A stretch of DNA of 64,000 nucleotides from Burkholderia pyrrocinia (lineage in GTDB: Bacteria; Pseudomonadota; Gammaproteobacteria; Burkholderiales; Burkholderiaceae): positions 1 through 64,000 of the forward strand of contig NZ_CP024904.1 of the NCBI RefSeq assembly GCF_003330765.1, written 5' to 3'. Of this stretch, positions 37,068-48,632 are shown one piece after another. The translations under genes and the position numbers were made by a program. Position 1 is the first letter of the stretch. Each line of letters starts with the position of its first letter. The notes under the pieces are model-generated. The model saw only the letters and a program-made list of their open reading frames with translations. It was not told the DNA's origin and searched no databases.

Positions 37068-37811
37068 ATGAAGATCGTTGTCATCGGCGGTTCGGGCCTG
37101 ATCGGCTCACGCGTCGTCACGCTGCTCGGCGAAGCGGGGCATCAGGCGCTGGCCGCATCGCCGCGTACCGGCGTCAATACCATCACGGGCGAAGGCCTGA
37201 CCGACGCATTGACGGGCGCGGACGTCGTGGTGGACGTGGCGAATGCGCCGTCATGGGAACCCCAGGCGGTGCTGGACTTCTTCCGCACGTCGGCACGCAA
37301 TCTCGGCAAGGCCGAAGTGGCTGCAGGCGTGCGCCATCACGTCGCGCTGTCGATCGTCGGCTGCGACCGGATGCCGGAGAACGGTTATTTCGCGGCCAAG
37401 GTTGCGCAGGAACAGGCGATCGAAGCGGCGGGCGTGCCGTACACGATCGTGCGCGCCACGCAATTCATGGAGTTCATCGGCGGTATTGCGGATTTCGGCA
37501 CGGAAGGCGGCACGGTCCGCGTCGGCGATGGGCTGTTTCAGCCGATCGCCGCGGAAGACGTCGCGGCACTCGTCGCGCAGATCGCGCTCGCCGGGCCGCT
37601 GAACGGCACGGTCGAGATCGCGGGCCCGGATCGTGCGCCGTTCGCGGAGATCGTTGCGCGCTATCTGAAGTCGGTTGGCGACACGCGCGCGGTGGTGATC
37701 GATCGCGAGGCCCGCTACTACGGCGGCCGCGTCGAGGAAAAATCGCTGGTGCCGCTCGGGCCTGCGCGACTCGGCCGCATCGGTCTCGACTCGTGGCTTG
37801 CAAGAAGCTGA
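37068..37811 (+). CDS. NmrA-like NAD(P)-binding SDR protein
   Basis: A 247-residue atypical SDR. The N-terminal motif is GGSGLIGSRVVTLLG. The catalytic tyrosine/lysine pair of classical SDRs is replaced by YFAAKVAQEQAIEAAGVPYTIVRATQF, as in the NmrA/NAD(P)H-binding group. Members sense or reduce quinones. GGAG is placed correctly before the ATG. It is divergent from the MocR gene, and the LysR gene 83 bases downstream runs in the same direction. Confidence 0.88.
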   Translation: MKIVVIGGSGLIGSRVVTLLGEAGHQALAASPRTGVNTITGEGLTDALTGADVVVDVANAPSWEPQAVLDFFRTSARNLGKAEVAAGVRHHVALSIVGCDRMPENGYFAAKVAQEQAIEAAGVPYTIVRATQFMEFIGGIADFGTEGGTVRVGDGLFQPIAAEDVAALVAQIALAGPLNGTVEIAGPDRAPFAEIVARYLKSVGDTRAVVIDREARYYGGRVEEKSLVPLGPARLGRIGLDSWLARS

Positions 37812-37894
37812 TTCGCGTTCGCACGTGTGGCGGTTCGCCGGCGCAGGCCGGCGACGGGCAATCGGAATGAGCAGCATGTCTGGGGGCAGCTGAA

Positions 37895-38932
37895 ATGAAT
37901 CAATCGGATACATCGGAGCATGGCGTTCGTCGCGACCTGGCCGGCCGCGCCGATGCACTGTCGGCGAGCTTCGGTGCGAGCTATGCGGGCATCCTTGCAT
38001 TCGTCGCAGTGGCGAGCGAGGGGAGTTTTACCAAGGCCGCCGAACGTCTCGGCGTCGGCCGGCCGGCCGTGAGCCGCAACGTCCAGAAGCTGGAGGCGCA
38101 GCTGAGTACGCGGCTGTTCCAGCGGACCACGCGCATGACCGAACTGACTTGCGAAGGCCAACGATTCTTCGAGAACTGCCATCAGGGCGTTGCGCAGATC
38201 GTGGAAGCCATGAACGACATGCTGGAGTTGCGGCAGGGGCCGCCGCGCGGCCTCATTCGCATCAGTTCGGCGGTGGGATTCGGCAGGAAAATCGTTGCGC
38301 CGCTGCTGGAAACGTTTGCGCAGGCCTACCCCGACATCGTCATCGATCTGCTGCTCGACGACCGGCCGATCGACCTGGTGTCGGAACGGATCGACGTGTC
38401 GTTCCGCAATGGACGCATCGAGGACTCCAGCATCATTGCCCGGCAACTGATTCCGATGCAGATGGCGCTCTGCGCGGCACCGTCGTATGTGGCCAGGCAC
38501 GGCCTCCCGAAAAGTCTGGACGACCTGGACCGGCACGAGTGCATCAATTTCCGTTTTGCCAGCGGTCGTGTATTCGAATGGGAATTCAATGTCGAAGGCC
38601 GCGTGCAAAAGTACCTGCCGACGTCCCGCCTCACGTTCAACGACGCGGATCTGGTGTTGCGCGCGGTGCTGAACGGGTCGGGCATTGCGCAGATGGCGGG
38701 CTATCAGATCCGCGACCATATCGCATCGAACGAGCTCGTTGTCGCGCTGGCGAAGCATGTGCCGGAAGATCGCGGCCACTACATCTGCTATCTCAGCCGG
38801 CAACATCTTCCGACGCGCATTCGTATTTTCGTCGACTTCATGACCGACCAGATACGCGCACTCGACCTGAACTGCATGACGCGGTTCAACCCGGATAGCC
38901 CCGATGCTTCGCCGGCCGAACGGGCGGCGTGA
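37895..38932 (+). CDS. LysR-family transcriptional regulator
   Basis: A 345-residue LysR protein, slightly long because of an N-terminal extension of about 28 residues. The helix-turn-helix is ILAFVAVASEGSFTKAAERLGVGRPAVSRNVQKLEAQLS at about 30-70, and the effector domain has RGLIRISSAVGFGRKIVAPLL. It follows the NmrA-like gene and may regulate it or a neighbour outside the pair. The effector is unknown. Confidence 0.93.
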   Translation: MNQSDTSEHGVRRDLAGRADALSASFGASYAGILAFVAVASEGSFTKAAERLGVGRPAVSRNVQKLEAQLSTRLFQRTTRMTELTCEGQRFFENCHQGVAQIVEAMNDMLELRQGPPRGLIRISSAVGFGRKIVAPLLETFAQAYPDIVIDLLLDDRPIDLVSERIDVSFRNGRIEDSSIIARQLIPMQMALCAAPSYVARHGLPKSLDDLDRHECINFRFASGRVFEWEFNVEGRVQKYLPTSRLTFNDADLVLRAVLNGSGIAQMAGYQIRDHIASNELVVALAKHVPEDRGHYICYLSRQHLPTRIRIFVDFMTDQIRALDLNCMTRFNPDSPDASPAERAA

Positions 38933-39065
38933 CGAAACGGTGACAGAGGGCCGTTCGGGCCCGTGCACGCGACCCCATTGACGCATCGCCTCGCATCCGA
39001 TTACGCTCCGCCGATCTGAGAAAATCGGCGGATGATGCGTGTTCCTGCGACGACGGAGGCTTGCA

Positions 39066-40118
39066 ATGCCGAAAGAAAAAAAGAAACTACTGCCGAAGGA
39101 CTTCGAGACGTTGCTCGACGAAGGGGACCTCGCGAAGCTTCAGGCGGTGTTTGACACCTGCGACGTGAATGCGCGCGGCGGCCCGAGCAAGCGCACCGCG
39201 CTGTCGTTCGACCGTTGTCCCGACGATCTCGCGCGCTGGCTCGTCGCGCAGGGTGCGGACGTTGGCGCGGCCGACGCATACGGCAACACGGCACTGCACG
39301 TTCGCGCCCGCAGCCGCCGCAGCCGCTTCGACGTGCTGCTCGAACTCGGCGCGGACGTTCACGATGACGGTGCGTCGATCGGCACCGCGCTACATGCGGC
39401 GGCCGACTCGCGCAATGCGCGGTCCGCCCGACTGCTGCTCGATCACGGCGCGCGCGTCGACGCGTTGAACCGCGACGGGCAGACGCCGCTCGAGCGCGCG
39501 CTGCGCAGCTGCGGCAATGCGGATCTGGAGCACATGGTGGCGCTCGCCGAAGTGCTGCTCGACGCCGGCGCGGCGCGGACGCCGCGCATGCAAACCTGCG
39601 TGACGGAGATCGGCGAGCGTTTCGAGTTCATGCGCGAGCGCTTCAACCCGGAATCCGTCGACGCGGCGAGCACCGCGCTGGACCGGCTCTACGCGTTGTT
39701 CGACGTGCCGCCGGTGCCGCGCCGTCAACTGCACGACGGCCGCTCGCCGATCGTCGTCGCGGCCGGCTCGTGGCAGGAACAGCATCAGGCATTGTGGACG
39801 CAACTGGTGCCGGGGGCGGGGCACGCGGCGACCGTGCAGGGCGAAATCATCCGGATCTCGGGCCGCATCGCGCATGAGCTCGACCACAACGGCGGCTGCA
39901 ACTGGGACGCGGACTTCCGGAAGATGGCCGATGCGTTCGCGGCATTCGTGCGCACCGGCACGTCGCTGCCGGCCGCCGATTTGTCGGATATGGATACGGT
40001 CGTACAAGACGTCAAGCGCCAGGCCGGCGACCCGGCGCAACTATGCCGGTTCGCTGTCGCATGGGTGCGCCTGAACCCCGATCCGCTCGAACTCGCGCCG
40101 CCGTCCTATCGGCGGTAG
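39066..40118 (+). CDS. ankyrin-repeat protein
   Basis: A 350-residue protein. Ankyrin repeats occupy about residues 15-170: ALSFDRCPDDLARWLVAQGADVGAADAYGNTALHVRA, the next FDVLLELGADVHDDGASIGTALHAAADSRNARSARLLLDHGARVDALNRDGQTPLERAL, and a third set up to ALAEVLLDAGA. The C-terminal half (about 180-350) has no recognised domain. There is no signal peptide. The GGAGG before the ATG is strong. The partner protein is unknown. Confidence 0.88.
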   Translation: MPKEKKKLLPKDFETLLDEGDLAKLQAVFDTCDVNARGGPSKRTALSFDRCPDDLARWLVAQGADVGAADAYGNTALHVRARSRRSRFDVLLELGADVHDDGASIGTALHAAADSRNARSARLLLDHGARVDALNRDGQTPLERALRSCGNADLEHMVALAEVLLDAGAARTPRMQTCVTEIGERFEFMRERFNPESVDAASTALDRLYALFDVPPVPRRQLHDGRSPIVVAAGSWQEQHQALWTQLVPGAGHAATVQGEIIRISGRIAHELDHNGGCNWDADFRKMADAFAAFVRTGTSLPAADLSDMDTVVQDVKRQAGDPAQLCRFAVAWVRLNPDPLELAPPSYRR

Positions 40119-40466
40119 CCAGGCTCCGTTGCGCACGGCCCGATGCCTGTCGGGCCATTCCAGACTCCCCGTGATCTCCCCGTGATTCCCGGAAACCGCC
40201 GTTCCGCCGGCATCCCCATTTTTGGGGATGCTATCGCCGGACGGTACGCCTACTATTGCCAGCAGGGCGCCGGGTACTCGATGTAACCAAAGCAAGCGGA
40301 CAGGCCTGCCATTCCGTGTCGATTGCTGCGAACGTCCACGCAGTTTACTGACACAGCCGTTGCGTACGATGACGAGCAACGTGTGCGGTGCGTCGTTTGC
40401 ATCGCGGCACGATGGCGCGTTGATGACGGAAGGCCTGATATCGCATTTCGGGGAATTTCAATCAAT
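40119..40466. other. intergenic stretch after the ankyrin gene
   Basis: No gene was seen. It contains a strong hairpin at 40210-40231 (separate entry). Confidence 0.5.
40210..40231 (+). terminator. terminator-like hairpin after the ankyrin gene
   Basis: A perfect 9-bp stem (GCATCCCCA with TGGGGATGC) around TTTT, 92 bases after the ankyrin stop. There is no T-run after it. Confidence 0.4.
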
Positions 40467-40718
40467 ATGCTGGCTCGAGACTATGTGGAACGAGAGCTTT
40501 CTCACATACAGAGAATGGTGGCTCTCCTGGATAACGAGACGATCGCTAACGATGCGTCGATGTCGGGCGCCGCGCGTGTGAGGCATCCGAGTTACTGGCG
40601 AGGGCGAATCGAGGAACTGCTGTCGACGCCCGATGTGCCGCGTCACGTCAGAAAGCTCGGCGAAGCGGTGCTCGCGAAGATCGACGCGATGGAATTGCGG
40701 TTTCCGACGATGAAGTAA
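40467..40718 (+). CDS. small conserved-looking hypothetical protein
   Basis: An 83-residue protein. The sequence MLARDYVERELSHIQRMVALL then GAARVRHPSYWRGRIEELL is helical and charged, without membrane segments. Start 40467 is the first credible ATG; the frame opens further upstream only at a TTG. A weak GGGGAA lies upstream. No family was recognised. It lies beside the truncated hisC. Confidence 0.5.
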   Translation: MLARDYVERELSHIQRMVALLDNETIANDASMSGAARVRHPSYWRGRIEELLSTPDVPRHVRKLGEAVLAKIDAMELRFPTMK

Positions 40719-40841
40719 GTGCATCGTCGGAACATGCGCCGAACGCGCGGGCTGCTGCGATGGACAACCCGGCCGGCACGGCGCGCGTGAGCGTGAGCGG
40801 CCGTGATCCGGAAGCGTCGTGTTCCATCCCGTCGTCGCGGC

Positions 40842-41657
40842 TCACCCGGACGCCATCACATCCAGCAGGGCCGCACGAAACGCGGCCATCTCCGCAGCGG
40901 TGCCGATGGACACGCGAAGATATTCCGGCGGGCCGGACTCGCGAATCAGGACCCCGTGGCGCAGGAGTCCGCTCCAGATCCGGTGGCGATCCACGAACTT
41001 GCCGAACATCACGAAGTTGGCGTCTGAATCGGCTACCGCGAGGCCCTGGCTGCGCAGCCAGCAAACGGTTGCGTCGCGCTCGGCCTTGATCGCTTCGACT
41101 TGCGACAGCATCTCGTCTCGCGCGACCAGCGCCGCGCAGGCAGCCGCCTGGGTAAAGGCGGACAGGTGATAGGGCAGTCGAACCAGCTTCAGCGCTGCCA
41201 CGATCGCAGGCGCGCACGCGCAATACCCGACGCGGCCACCCGCGAATTTGAACGCCTTGCTCAACGGGCGGGAGAAGACAAGCCGCGGATGGTTCGGCAG
41301 CAGCGTCACCGCGCTGCGGACTCCACGACGCCGAAACTCCGCATAGGCTTCGTCCACGACGACCACGCCCGGCGCGATGTCGAGTATGGCCCGGATATCG
41401 TCGACAGGAAGCGCGGTTCCGGTTGGGTTGTTCGGCGACGTCAGCAGAATCACGTTCGGCTGATGCGCGCGGATGCTGTCGATCGCCTGATTCAGATCCA
41501 GCGCGAAATCCTCGGCGCGCGGCAACGTATGCAAGCGCGTGAAGGTCGTGCGGCAGTATTCGTCGTACATCGGATACGCGGGCGTAAAGGCCAGCGCCGA
41601 TCGCCCGGGGCCGCCGAATGCCTTGAGAATCTGCTGGATCACCTCATTCGAGCCGTT
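40842..41657 (-). pseudogene. hisC: hisC-like histidinol-phosphate aminotransferase, N-terminally truncated
   Basis: The reading frame gives NGSNEVIQQILKAFGG, the PLP-domain segments SPNNPTGT, VVVDEAYAEFRRRGV and SKAFKFAGGRVGY (PLP lysine), and a normal C-terminal domain ending at YLRVSIGT. HisC proteins are about 350-360 residues; here about the first 80-90 are missing. The frame upstream of NGSNE runs into the hairpin at the end of the polygalacturonase gene. A GTG at 41642 could start a 266-residue protein, but it lacks the N-terminal arm and part of the active site. HisC normally acts in histidine synthesis. Confidence 0.72.
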
Positions 41658-41670
41658 CGCCGGCGCAACA

Positions 41671-41696
41671 GGTTTCCCGCGCGAACGCGGGAAACC
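41671..41696 (-). terminator. terminator hairpin of the polygalacturonase gene
   Basis: Arms of 11 bases (GGTTTCCCGCG with CGCGGGAAACC) around the tetraloop CGAA. It begins 19 bases after the polygalacturonase stop codon and marks the left edge of the module, right where hisC is cut. Confidence 0.6.
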
Positions 41697-41714
41697 CGGT
41701 CGGGTCTTCGCCCG

Positions 41715-43865
41715 TTACAACGCCGGCGCCCACGTCGAACCGAACGGGTTCGACTGGTCGATGCCGGGGAAGTCGACGAACGCCTTGCTGCAATCGAGCA
41801 CGCTGGCCGGATCGATCGTGCGGGTCGCGGTGCCGTTGACGACGACACGGTTCGCGGTCGACGGGAACACCGGCAGGTTCACGTTGTGCAGCGTGAGGTT
41901 GGCGTCGGACGCGATCGTCGAGATGCCGTCAGGCGTGTCGGCCACCACGTCGCTCAGCGACATCACGAGCGGGAACGCCGGCTCGCCGTATCCGCCGGTA
42001 TTCGCTTCGAAGCCCTGCAGCTTCACGCCGGCCGTGCCCAGGATCACGACGTTCGCGAGCGAGATGTCGTGGAAGTTCGGATACAGCGGGCCGCTCGCCG
42101 GCACGGCCTTCGTGCTGTAGTACGGCGTGAACAGCAGCGCGTTCTTCGCATCGCGGATGCAGATGTTCGCGTAGCGGATGTTGCTCACTTCGCCGCCGCG
42201 CGCATAGTCGGACTTGATCCTCAGCCCTTCCTCGGAATCCTGGAACGAATTGTCGTACACCTGAACGTTCGTCACGCCGCCGTTGGTCTCGCTGCCGATC
42301 GAGATGCCGTGCCCCCAGTAGATGTGGTTGTGCGCGATCACGACGCCCCATTTGCGATCGGCGCGCACGTCGCGATTGCCGTCGATGCCGAACAGCTGCG
42401 AGCCGGCGGGCGCCGGGTTGTTGCTGCCCTTGAGCGCGATGTCGTCGTCGCCGGTGCTCACATAGTTGTACGCGAACACGAAGTTCTTCAGGTAGCCGTC
42501 GAACGACATCGTGCCGGCGGATGTCGTCGTGCTGCCCGTCGACAGCGTCGCCGACGTGGGCTTCGATGCGGAGCCCGGATCGAACGCGTCGGTGTTCTTC
42601 ACGTTGTCCGCATTGAACGTCTGCCCGTTGTACAGCGGGTTGCCGTTGCCGGCCGGGTTCGCGAACGCGGCGAGCGTCGGCGTCTGCACCTTCACGTTCC
42701 AGATCGTCAGCCCGTCGACGCCGCTCGGCACCACGTGGAAATTCGGGCTGTTGTTCAGCGTGACGCGGTACAGCGTGAGGTTTTTCGCGTAGTTGAACAC
42801 CATCAGCCGGAAATTCGATTGCGAGCCGAAGCCTGTCGTGCCGTTCTGCACCATGTTGCCGAGATACGCGAGATCCCACCACGTCATGTTGCGTACCGTC
42901 GATTTCGAATCGACGACGGTGCCGCCGTCGTCGCAGGCGGTGCCGTCCGGCGCCACGGTGCCGCCCTTGTATGCCGCGTAGGTGTTCGAGCAGGTCAGGT
43001 CGACCTTCATCAGCGGATATTTCGCATCGGACGTCACGAGCTCCGCGTAGCCGCGCCCGTCGATCCGGCCGTCGCCGACCACCGCCGCGTTGACGAGGTT
43101 CGTGCCGGTGATCAGCGCGGCGCAGTTCGACGAGCTGCCGGCCTTGGTCGAGCTGACCGCCGTGTTGCCGCAATACGGCCCGGCCGCGTTGGGCGAATAC
43201 GTCTTCACGTCGCGCGACGCATACAGCGTGACGCCCTTGTCGATCCACAGCGTCACGCCGGACGGCAGCGTCAGCGGCCCGCTGATGAAGCCGTTGCCGG
43301 GCCCCGCGTGATTGACGACCAGACGCACCGCGAACTTGCTCGCGCGGTACTTCGGCTTCGCGAGCTCCTCGCCGGACGCGCCGGCGATGTTGACGTTCGG
43401 TGCGGCGGCCGCCTTCTGCGCGGCGGTGGCCGCGGCGTCGGCCGCCGCGATCGTTGCGCCGACCTCGGCGTCCACCGCCGCGCCGCACGCGTCGAGCGCG
43501 GCCTGGATGCGCGCCTGGTCGGGGTTGGCCGTCGCGGCCGACACGGCCTTGCCGACGCCCGCGGTCGACGGGTCGGCCTCCGGCGGCAGCGAGCCGTCGG
43601 GGCGGCTCACGAGCGTATTGCCGGCTTCGAGCGTGCTGCAGACCTGCGTATCGGCGGGCAGCGCGGGTTCGGCCGGCAGGTTTGCATCGACGGTCGTCGT
43701 GCCGACCTGGAACACGCTGGTGGCGGGCGGCGCGGTGGCCGCCGCGCCGCCGGTGCTCGAGTCGTCGCCGCCGCACGCGCTCAGCGTCGCGGCCGTCGCG
43801 AGCAACGCCGCAAGCAGGCCGAGCGCGCGGGGGCGTCCGTTCGGCCGGGAAACAAGGGAAGTCAT
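41715..43865 (-). CDS. secreted GH28 polygalacturonase (lipoprotein)
   Basis: A 716-residue protein with a signal peptide ending in the lipobox LSAC (residues about 27-30) and then a Gly/Ala/Ser-rich segment. The GH28 signatures are present: NTDAFD, GDDDIALKG, GHGISIGS and LRIKSDY give the catalytic Asp residues and the His and Arg-Ile-Lys of pectin-cleaving enzymes. It splits polygalacturonic acid in pectin outside the cell. Start 43865 (MTSLVSRP) has AGGAGAT at the right distance. It is divergent from the TRAP genes, which fits a pectin uptake module. Confidence 0.88.
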   Translation of the reverse strand: MTSLVSRPNGRPRALGLLAALLATAATLSACGGDDSSTGGAAATAPPATSVFQVGTTTVDANLPAEPALPADTQVCSTLEAGNTLVSRPDGSLPPEADPSTAGVGKAVSAATANPDQARIQAALDACGAAVDAEVGATIAAADAAATAAQKAAAAPNVNIAGASGEELAKPKYRASKFAVRLVVNHAGPGNGFISGPLTLPSGVTLWIDKGVTLYASRDVKTYSPNAAGPYCGNTAVSSTKAGSSSNCAALITGTNLVNAAVVGDGRIDGRGYAELVTSDAKYPLMKVDLTCSNTYAAYKGGTVAPDGTACDDGGTVVDSKSTVRNMTWWDLAYLGNMVQNGTTGFGSQSNFRLMVFNYAKNLTLYRVTLNNSPNFHVVPSGVDGLTIWNVKVQTPTLAAFANPAGNGNPLYNGQTFNADNVKNTDAFDPGSASKPTSATLSTGSTTTSAGTMSFDGYLKNFVFAYNYVSTGDDDIALKGSNNPAPAGSQLFGIDGNRDVRADRKWGVVIAHNHIYWGHGISIGSETNGGVTNVQVYDNSFQDSEEGLRIKSDYARGGEVSNIRYANICIRDAKNALLFTPYYSTKAVPASGPLYPNFHDISLANVVILGTAGVKLQGFEANTGGYGEPAFPLVMSLSDVVADTPDGISTIASDANLTLHNVNLPVFPSTANRVVVNGTATRTIDPASVLDCSKAFVDFPGIDQSNPFGSTWAPAL

Positions 43866-44269
43866 GACGGTATCTCCTGATGAGGCATCGGCTGCGCGCG
43901 ATGCCGGGTTGGTATGGGTAGTTCGTTCGGACGGCACGCGTCATCGCGGCGCGGGCGCGCCGCCTGAACGTGTTGCCGGCAAGGCTGGAGCGGGCGGGCG
44001 CAGGCCTCCGGCGCGGGTCGTCGGGGCAGGCGCCACGGGCGCGATCGCGTCGCGCGCGATGCGTGGCCGGCGCGTGCTCGTGGCATCGCGGCGGACAGTT
44101 CGCGTCGTGGTCAGTCATCCTATAACGACATCAGGCAAAGCGAAAGATTGCCTGCTGGTACCGGGAAACGGTCGCGCGGGCGGCTGATTCAAATGCGGAC
44201 CCGTTTCCGGAAAACGTTTCGCTGAAAATCGGCCAAGCAGAGAATGTGATTCCCCGGAATGCACCGAAA

Positions 44270-44296
44270 ACCCCTAATGGCAATGGTTATAGGGGT
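44270..44296. promoter_or_regulatory. inverted repeat ACCCCTA/TAGGGGT upstream of dctP
   Basis: Arms of 7 bases with a 13-base spacer, about 150-180 bases before the dctP ATG. It could be an operator. Confidence 0.4.
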
Positions 44297-44309
44297 ATGC
44301 ACCAAGTGA

Positions 44310-46004
<1,695 letters not shown>

Positions 46005-46008
46005 CGCC

Positions 46009-47361
46009 ATGGAACTCGCGATCCTGTCCGTCAGTTTTTTGATTTTCCTCGTGCTCGGCGTGCCCGTGTCGTTCGCGCTCGGGATAGCCTGCGTGCTGAC
46101 CTATATGGTCGAAGGCCTGCCGATCGCGACCGCGATGCAGGCGATGATCTCGGGGATGAACGCGTTCTCGTTCCTCGCGGTGCCGTTCTTCATCTTCTCC
46201 GGCGAGCTGATGCTGCACGGCGGCATCGCGGACCGGATCCTGCGCTTCGCGCAGGCGACCGTCGGCCACTTCCGCGGCGGCCTCGGGATGGCGAACGTCG
46301 TCGCCTGCACGCTGTTCGGCGGCGTGTCGGGCTCGCCGACCGCCGATACGTCGGCGATGGGCGGCGTGGTGATCCCGCTGATGAAGCGCGAAGGCTACAG
46401 CGCCGCGTACGCGGTCAACGTGACGACGCATGCGTCGCTCGCCGGCGCGCTGATGCCGACGTCGACCAACATGATCATCTATGCGTTCGCCGCGCAGGGG
46501 ATCACGGGCATGCTGCACGGCCAGCCGGTGAGCGGCGTGTCGATCGGCGACCTGCTGTTCTCGGGGCTGCTGCCGGTGTTGTGGGTGATGGGCTTCGTGC
46601 TTGCCGCCGCGTACTGGCAGGCCGTGCGTCACGGCTATCCGCGCCGTGAAGACGGCTCGTCCGCGCTGCCCGCGTTTCCCGGCTGGTATGCGGTGCTGCG
46701 CAGCTTCGTCGGCGCGGTGCCCGGGCTGATGGTGATCGCGATCATCCTCGTGTGCGTCGCGAAGGGGATTGCCACCGCGACGGAAGCGGCCGCGATCGCC
46801 GTCGTGTACTCGCTGGTGCTGACCGCGATCGTCTACCGGACGCTGACGGTCGCGAAGCTGCGCCGCGCGCTGTCGCATGCGGCCCGCACGACGGGCGTCG
46901 TGCTGCTGCTGATCGCGGTGTCCAACATGTTGCGCTTCCAGATGTCGTACCTGGAGATTCCGGATGCGATCGAAGGGCTGCTGAAGGCGTCGACCGCCGC
47001 GCCGTGGCTGATGCTGCTGTACATCAACATCATCCAGGTGTTCCTCGGCACGTTCGTCGACATGGCCGCACACATCCTGATCACGACGCCGCTGTTCCTG
47101 CCGATCGCGATGGCGTGCGGCGTCGGGCCGGTCCAGTTCGGGATCATGCTGCTGCTGAACTGCTCGCTCGGCCTCGTGCATCCGCCGATCGGGTCGGTGC
47201 AGTTCGTCGGATGCGCGATCGGCAACGTGTCGATCGGCGAGACGACGAAGATGGCGTGGCCGTATTACCTCGCGATCTTCAGTGCGATCAACATCGTCAC
47301 GTACCTGCCGTTCTTCTCGACCTGGCTGCCGAGCCTGATCAGCGGGCACGCGGTGTTCTGA
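46009..47361 (+). CDS. dctM: TRAP transporter large permease DctM
   Basis: A 450-residue membrane protein with about 12 segments, the DctM/TRAP-M signature VPFFIFSGELMLHGGIADRIL and SPTADTSAMGGVVIPLMKREGYSAAYAVNVTTHASL. It is the sodium-driven channel of the TRAP complex. It starts 4 bases after the dctQ stop. Confidence 0.93.
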   Translation: MELAILSVSFLIFLVLGVPVSFALGIACVLTYMVEGLPIATAMQAMISGMNAFSFLAVPFFIFSGELMLHGGIADRILRFAQATVGHFRGGLGMANVVACTLFGGVSGSPTADTSAMGGVVIPLMKREGYSAAYAVNVTTHASLAGALMPTSTNMIIYAFAAQGITGMLHGQPVSGVSIGDLLFSGLLPVLWVMGFVLAAAYWQAVRHGYPRREDGSSALPAFPGWYAVLRSFVGAVPGLMVIAIILVCVAKGIATATEAAAIAVVYSLVLTAIVYRTLTVAKLRRALSHAARTTGVVLLLIAVSNMLRFQMSYLEIPDAIEGLLKASTAAPWLMLLYINIIQVFLGTFVDMAAHILITTPLFLPIAMACGVGPVQFGIMLLLNCSLGLVHPPIGSVQFVGCAIGNVSIGETTKMAWPYYLAIFSAINIVTYLPFFSTWLPSLISGHAVF

Positions 47362-47379
47362 TCGCGCGCTTCGCCTGTC

Positions 47380-47413
47380 GCGGCGCCGGACGACGCAGGT
47401 TGTCCGGCGCCGC
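47380..47413 (+). terminator. strong hairpin between dctM and the lactonase gene
   Basis: A perfect 12-bp stem (GCGGCGCCGGAC with GTCCGGCGCCGC) and a 10-base loop, 18 bases after the dctM stop. No T-run follows, so it may reduce rather than end transcription into the lactonase gene. Confidence 0.5.
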
Positions 47414-47452
47414 ATTCATATCTGCGGTTCTCTTTACTCCCCAGGAAAACGC

Positions 47453-48544
47453 ATGAAAACGAAAGCACTCTGGCGCGCCGTCGCGGCGGCCGCCTTCGGA
47501 ATGGTCGCGTCGCTCGCGCACGCGGCGACGTATGCGTACGTATCGAACAGCGACAGCCGCGACATCTCGGTGTTCAGCGTCGCCCCGTCGAACGGCGCGC
47601 TGACCGCGATCGAAACCGTGCCGGTCGGCGGCACCGTGATGCCGATGACGCTGTCGCCCGATCATCATCGCCTCTATGCGGCGCTGCGCTCGACGCCGTA
47701 TCGCGTCGTCAGCTTCGCGATCAACCCGCTCGACGGACGGTTGAGCGAGCTGGGCCGCGCGCCGCTCGCGGACAGCATGGCCTACGTGTCGACCGACGCG
47801 TCGGGCCGCTATCTGTTCTCGGCGTCGTATGGCGGCAACCTGCTCGCGGTGAACCGGATCGGCGAGAACGGTATCGCGGGCGACGTGCAGCAGACGGTGA
47901 AGACGGGCCCGATGGCGCACGCGATTCGGCAGTCGCCGGACGGCCGCTACGCGTTCGCGTCGGTGCTCGGCGCCGATGCGTGGCTGCGCTTGCCGTTCGA
48001 CGCGTCGACGGGCGCACTGACCGACGTCGCGACGCCGGCGTACCGGCTGCCGGAAAAATCCGGCCCGCGCCATTTCGTGTTTTCGTCGAACGGGCGCTTC
48101 GCGTACCTGATCGACGAGCTCGACGGCAAGCTGCACGTGCTCGCGCTGTCGCGCGGCGGCGCCGAGGCGCGGCCGATCCAGACCGTGTCGATCCTGCCGC
48201 CCGACTTCCACGGCGACAAGCCGTGGGGCGCGGACCTGCACCTGACGCCGGACGGACGATTCCTGTATGCGTCGGAGCGCACGTCGAGCACGCTCGCCGC
48301 GTATCGCGTCGACGCCGCGTCGGGCAAGCTCACGCGGATCGGCACGATTGCAACCGAGAAGCAGCCGCGCGGCTTCGGCATCGATCCGTCGGGCAACTAT
48401 CTGCTCGCGGCCGGGCAGTTGTCGCCGACGCTGGCCGTCTACCGGATCGACCGCAGCACGGGGCACCTCGACGAGATCGGCAAATACCCGGTCGGCAACG
48501 GCGCGAACTGGGTGGAGATCGTGTCGTACGACGGGACGAACTGA
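47453..48544 (+). CDS. periplasmic lactonase (6-phosphogluconolactonase-like beta-propeller)
   Basis: A 363-residue seven-bladed beta-propeller lactonase of the YbhE family, with repeated YAYVSN, GRYLFSASYGG, GRYAFASVLG and GRFLYASERTS strands. Unlike cytosolic YbhE it has a clear signal peptide (ALWRAVAAAAFGMVASLAHA), so it works in the periplasm. With a polygalacturonase and a TRAP carrier upstream, a uronic- or aldaric-acid lactone is a plausible substrate. It is the last gene of the module. Confidence 0.85.
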   Translation: MKTKALWRAVAAAAFGMVASLAHAATYAYVSNSDSRDISVFSVAPSNGALTAIETVPVGGTVMPMTLSPDHHRLYAALRSTPYRVVSFAINPLDGRLSELGRAPLADSMAYVSTDASGRYLFSASYGGNLLAVNRIGENGIAGDVQQTVKTGPMAHAIRQSPDGRYAFASVLGADAWLRLPFDASTGALTDVATPAYRLPEKSGPRHFVFSSNGRFAYLIDELDGKLHVLALSRGGAEARPIQTVSILPPDFHGDKPWGADLHLTPDGRFLYASERTSSTLAAYRVDAASGKLTRIGTIATEKQPRGFGIDPSGNYLLAAGQLSPTLAVYRIDRSTGHLDEIGKYPVGNGANWVEIVSYDGTN

Positions 48545-48552
48545 GTGGCGAC

Positions 48553-48587
48553 GAAACGGGCGGCCTGGCTCACGTGCCGCTCGTTTC
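48553..48587 (+). terminator. hairpin after the lactonase gene
   Basis: Arms GAAACGGGCGGC and GCCGCTCGTTTC (one mismatch) with an 11-base loop, 9 bases after the stop. It probably ends the TRAP/lactonase transcript. Confidence 0.45.
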
Positions 48588-48632
48588 CGAAACGCGGCGG
48601 CAGGACCGTACGCGGGAATGCCTTTGATCGAA

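Noticed and set aside
41100..43880. 926-residue open frame on the plus strand opposite the polygalacturonase and hisC genes
   Set aside because: Composition is dominated by Arg and Val, no signal or domain, and it mirrors the codon pattern of the true genes.
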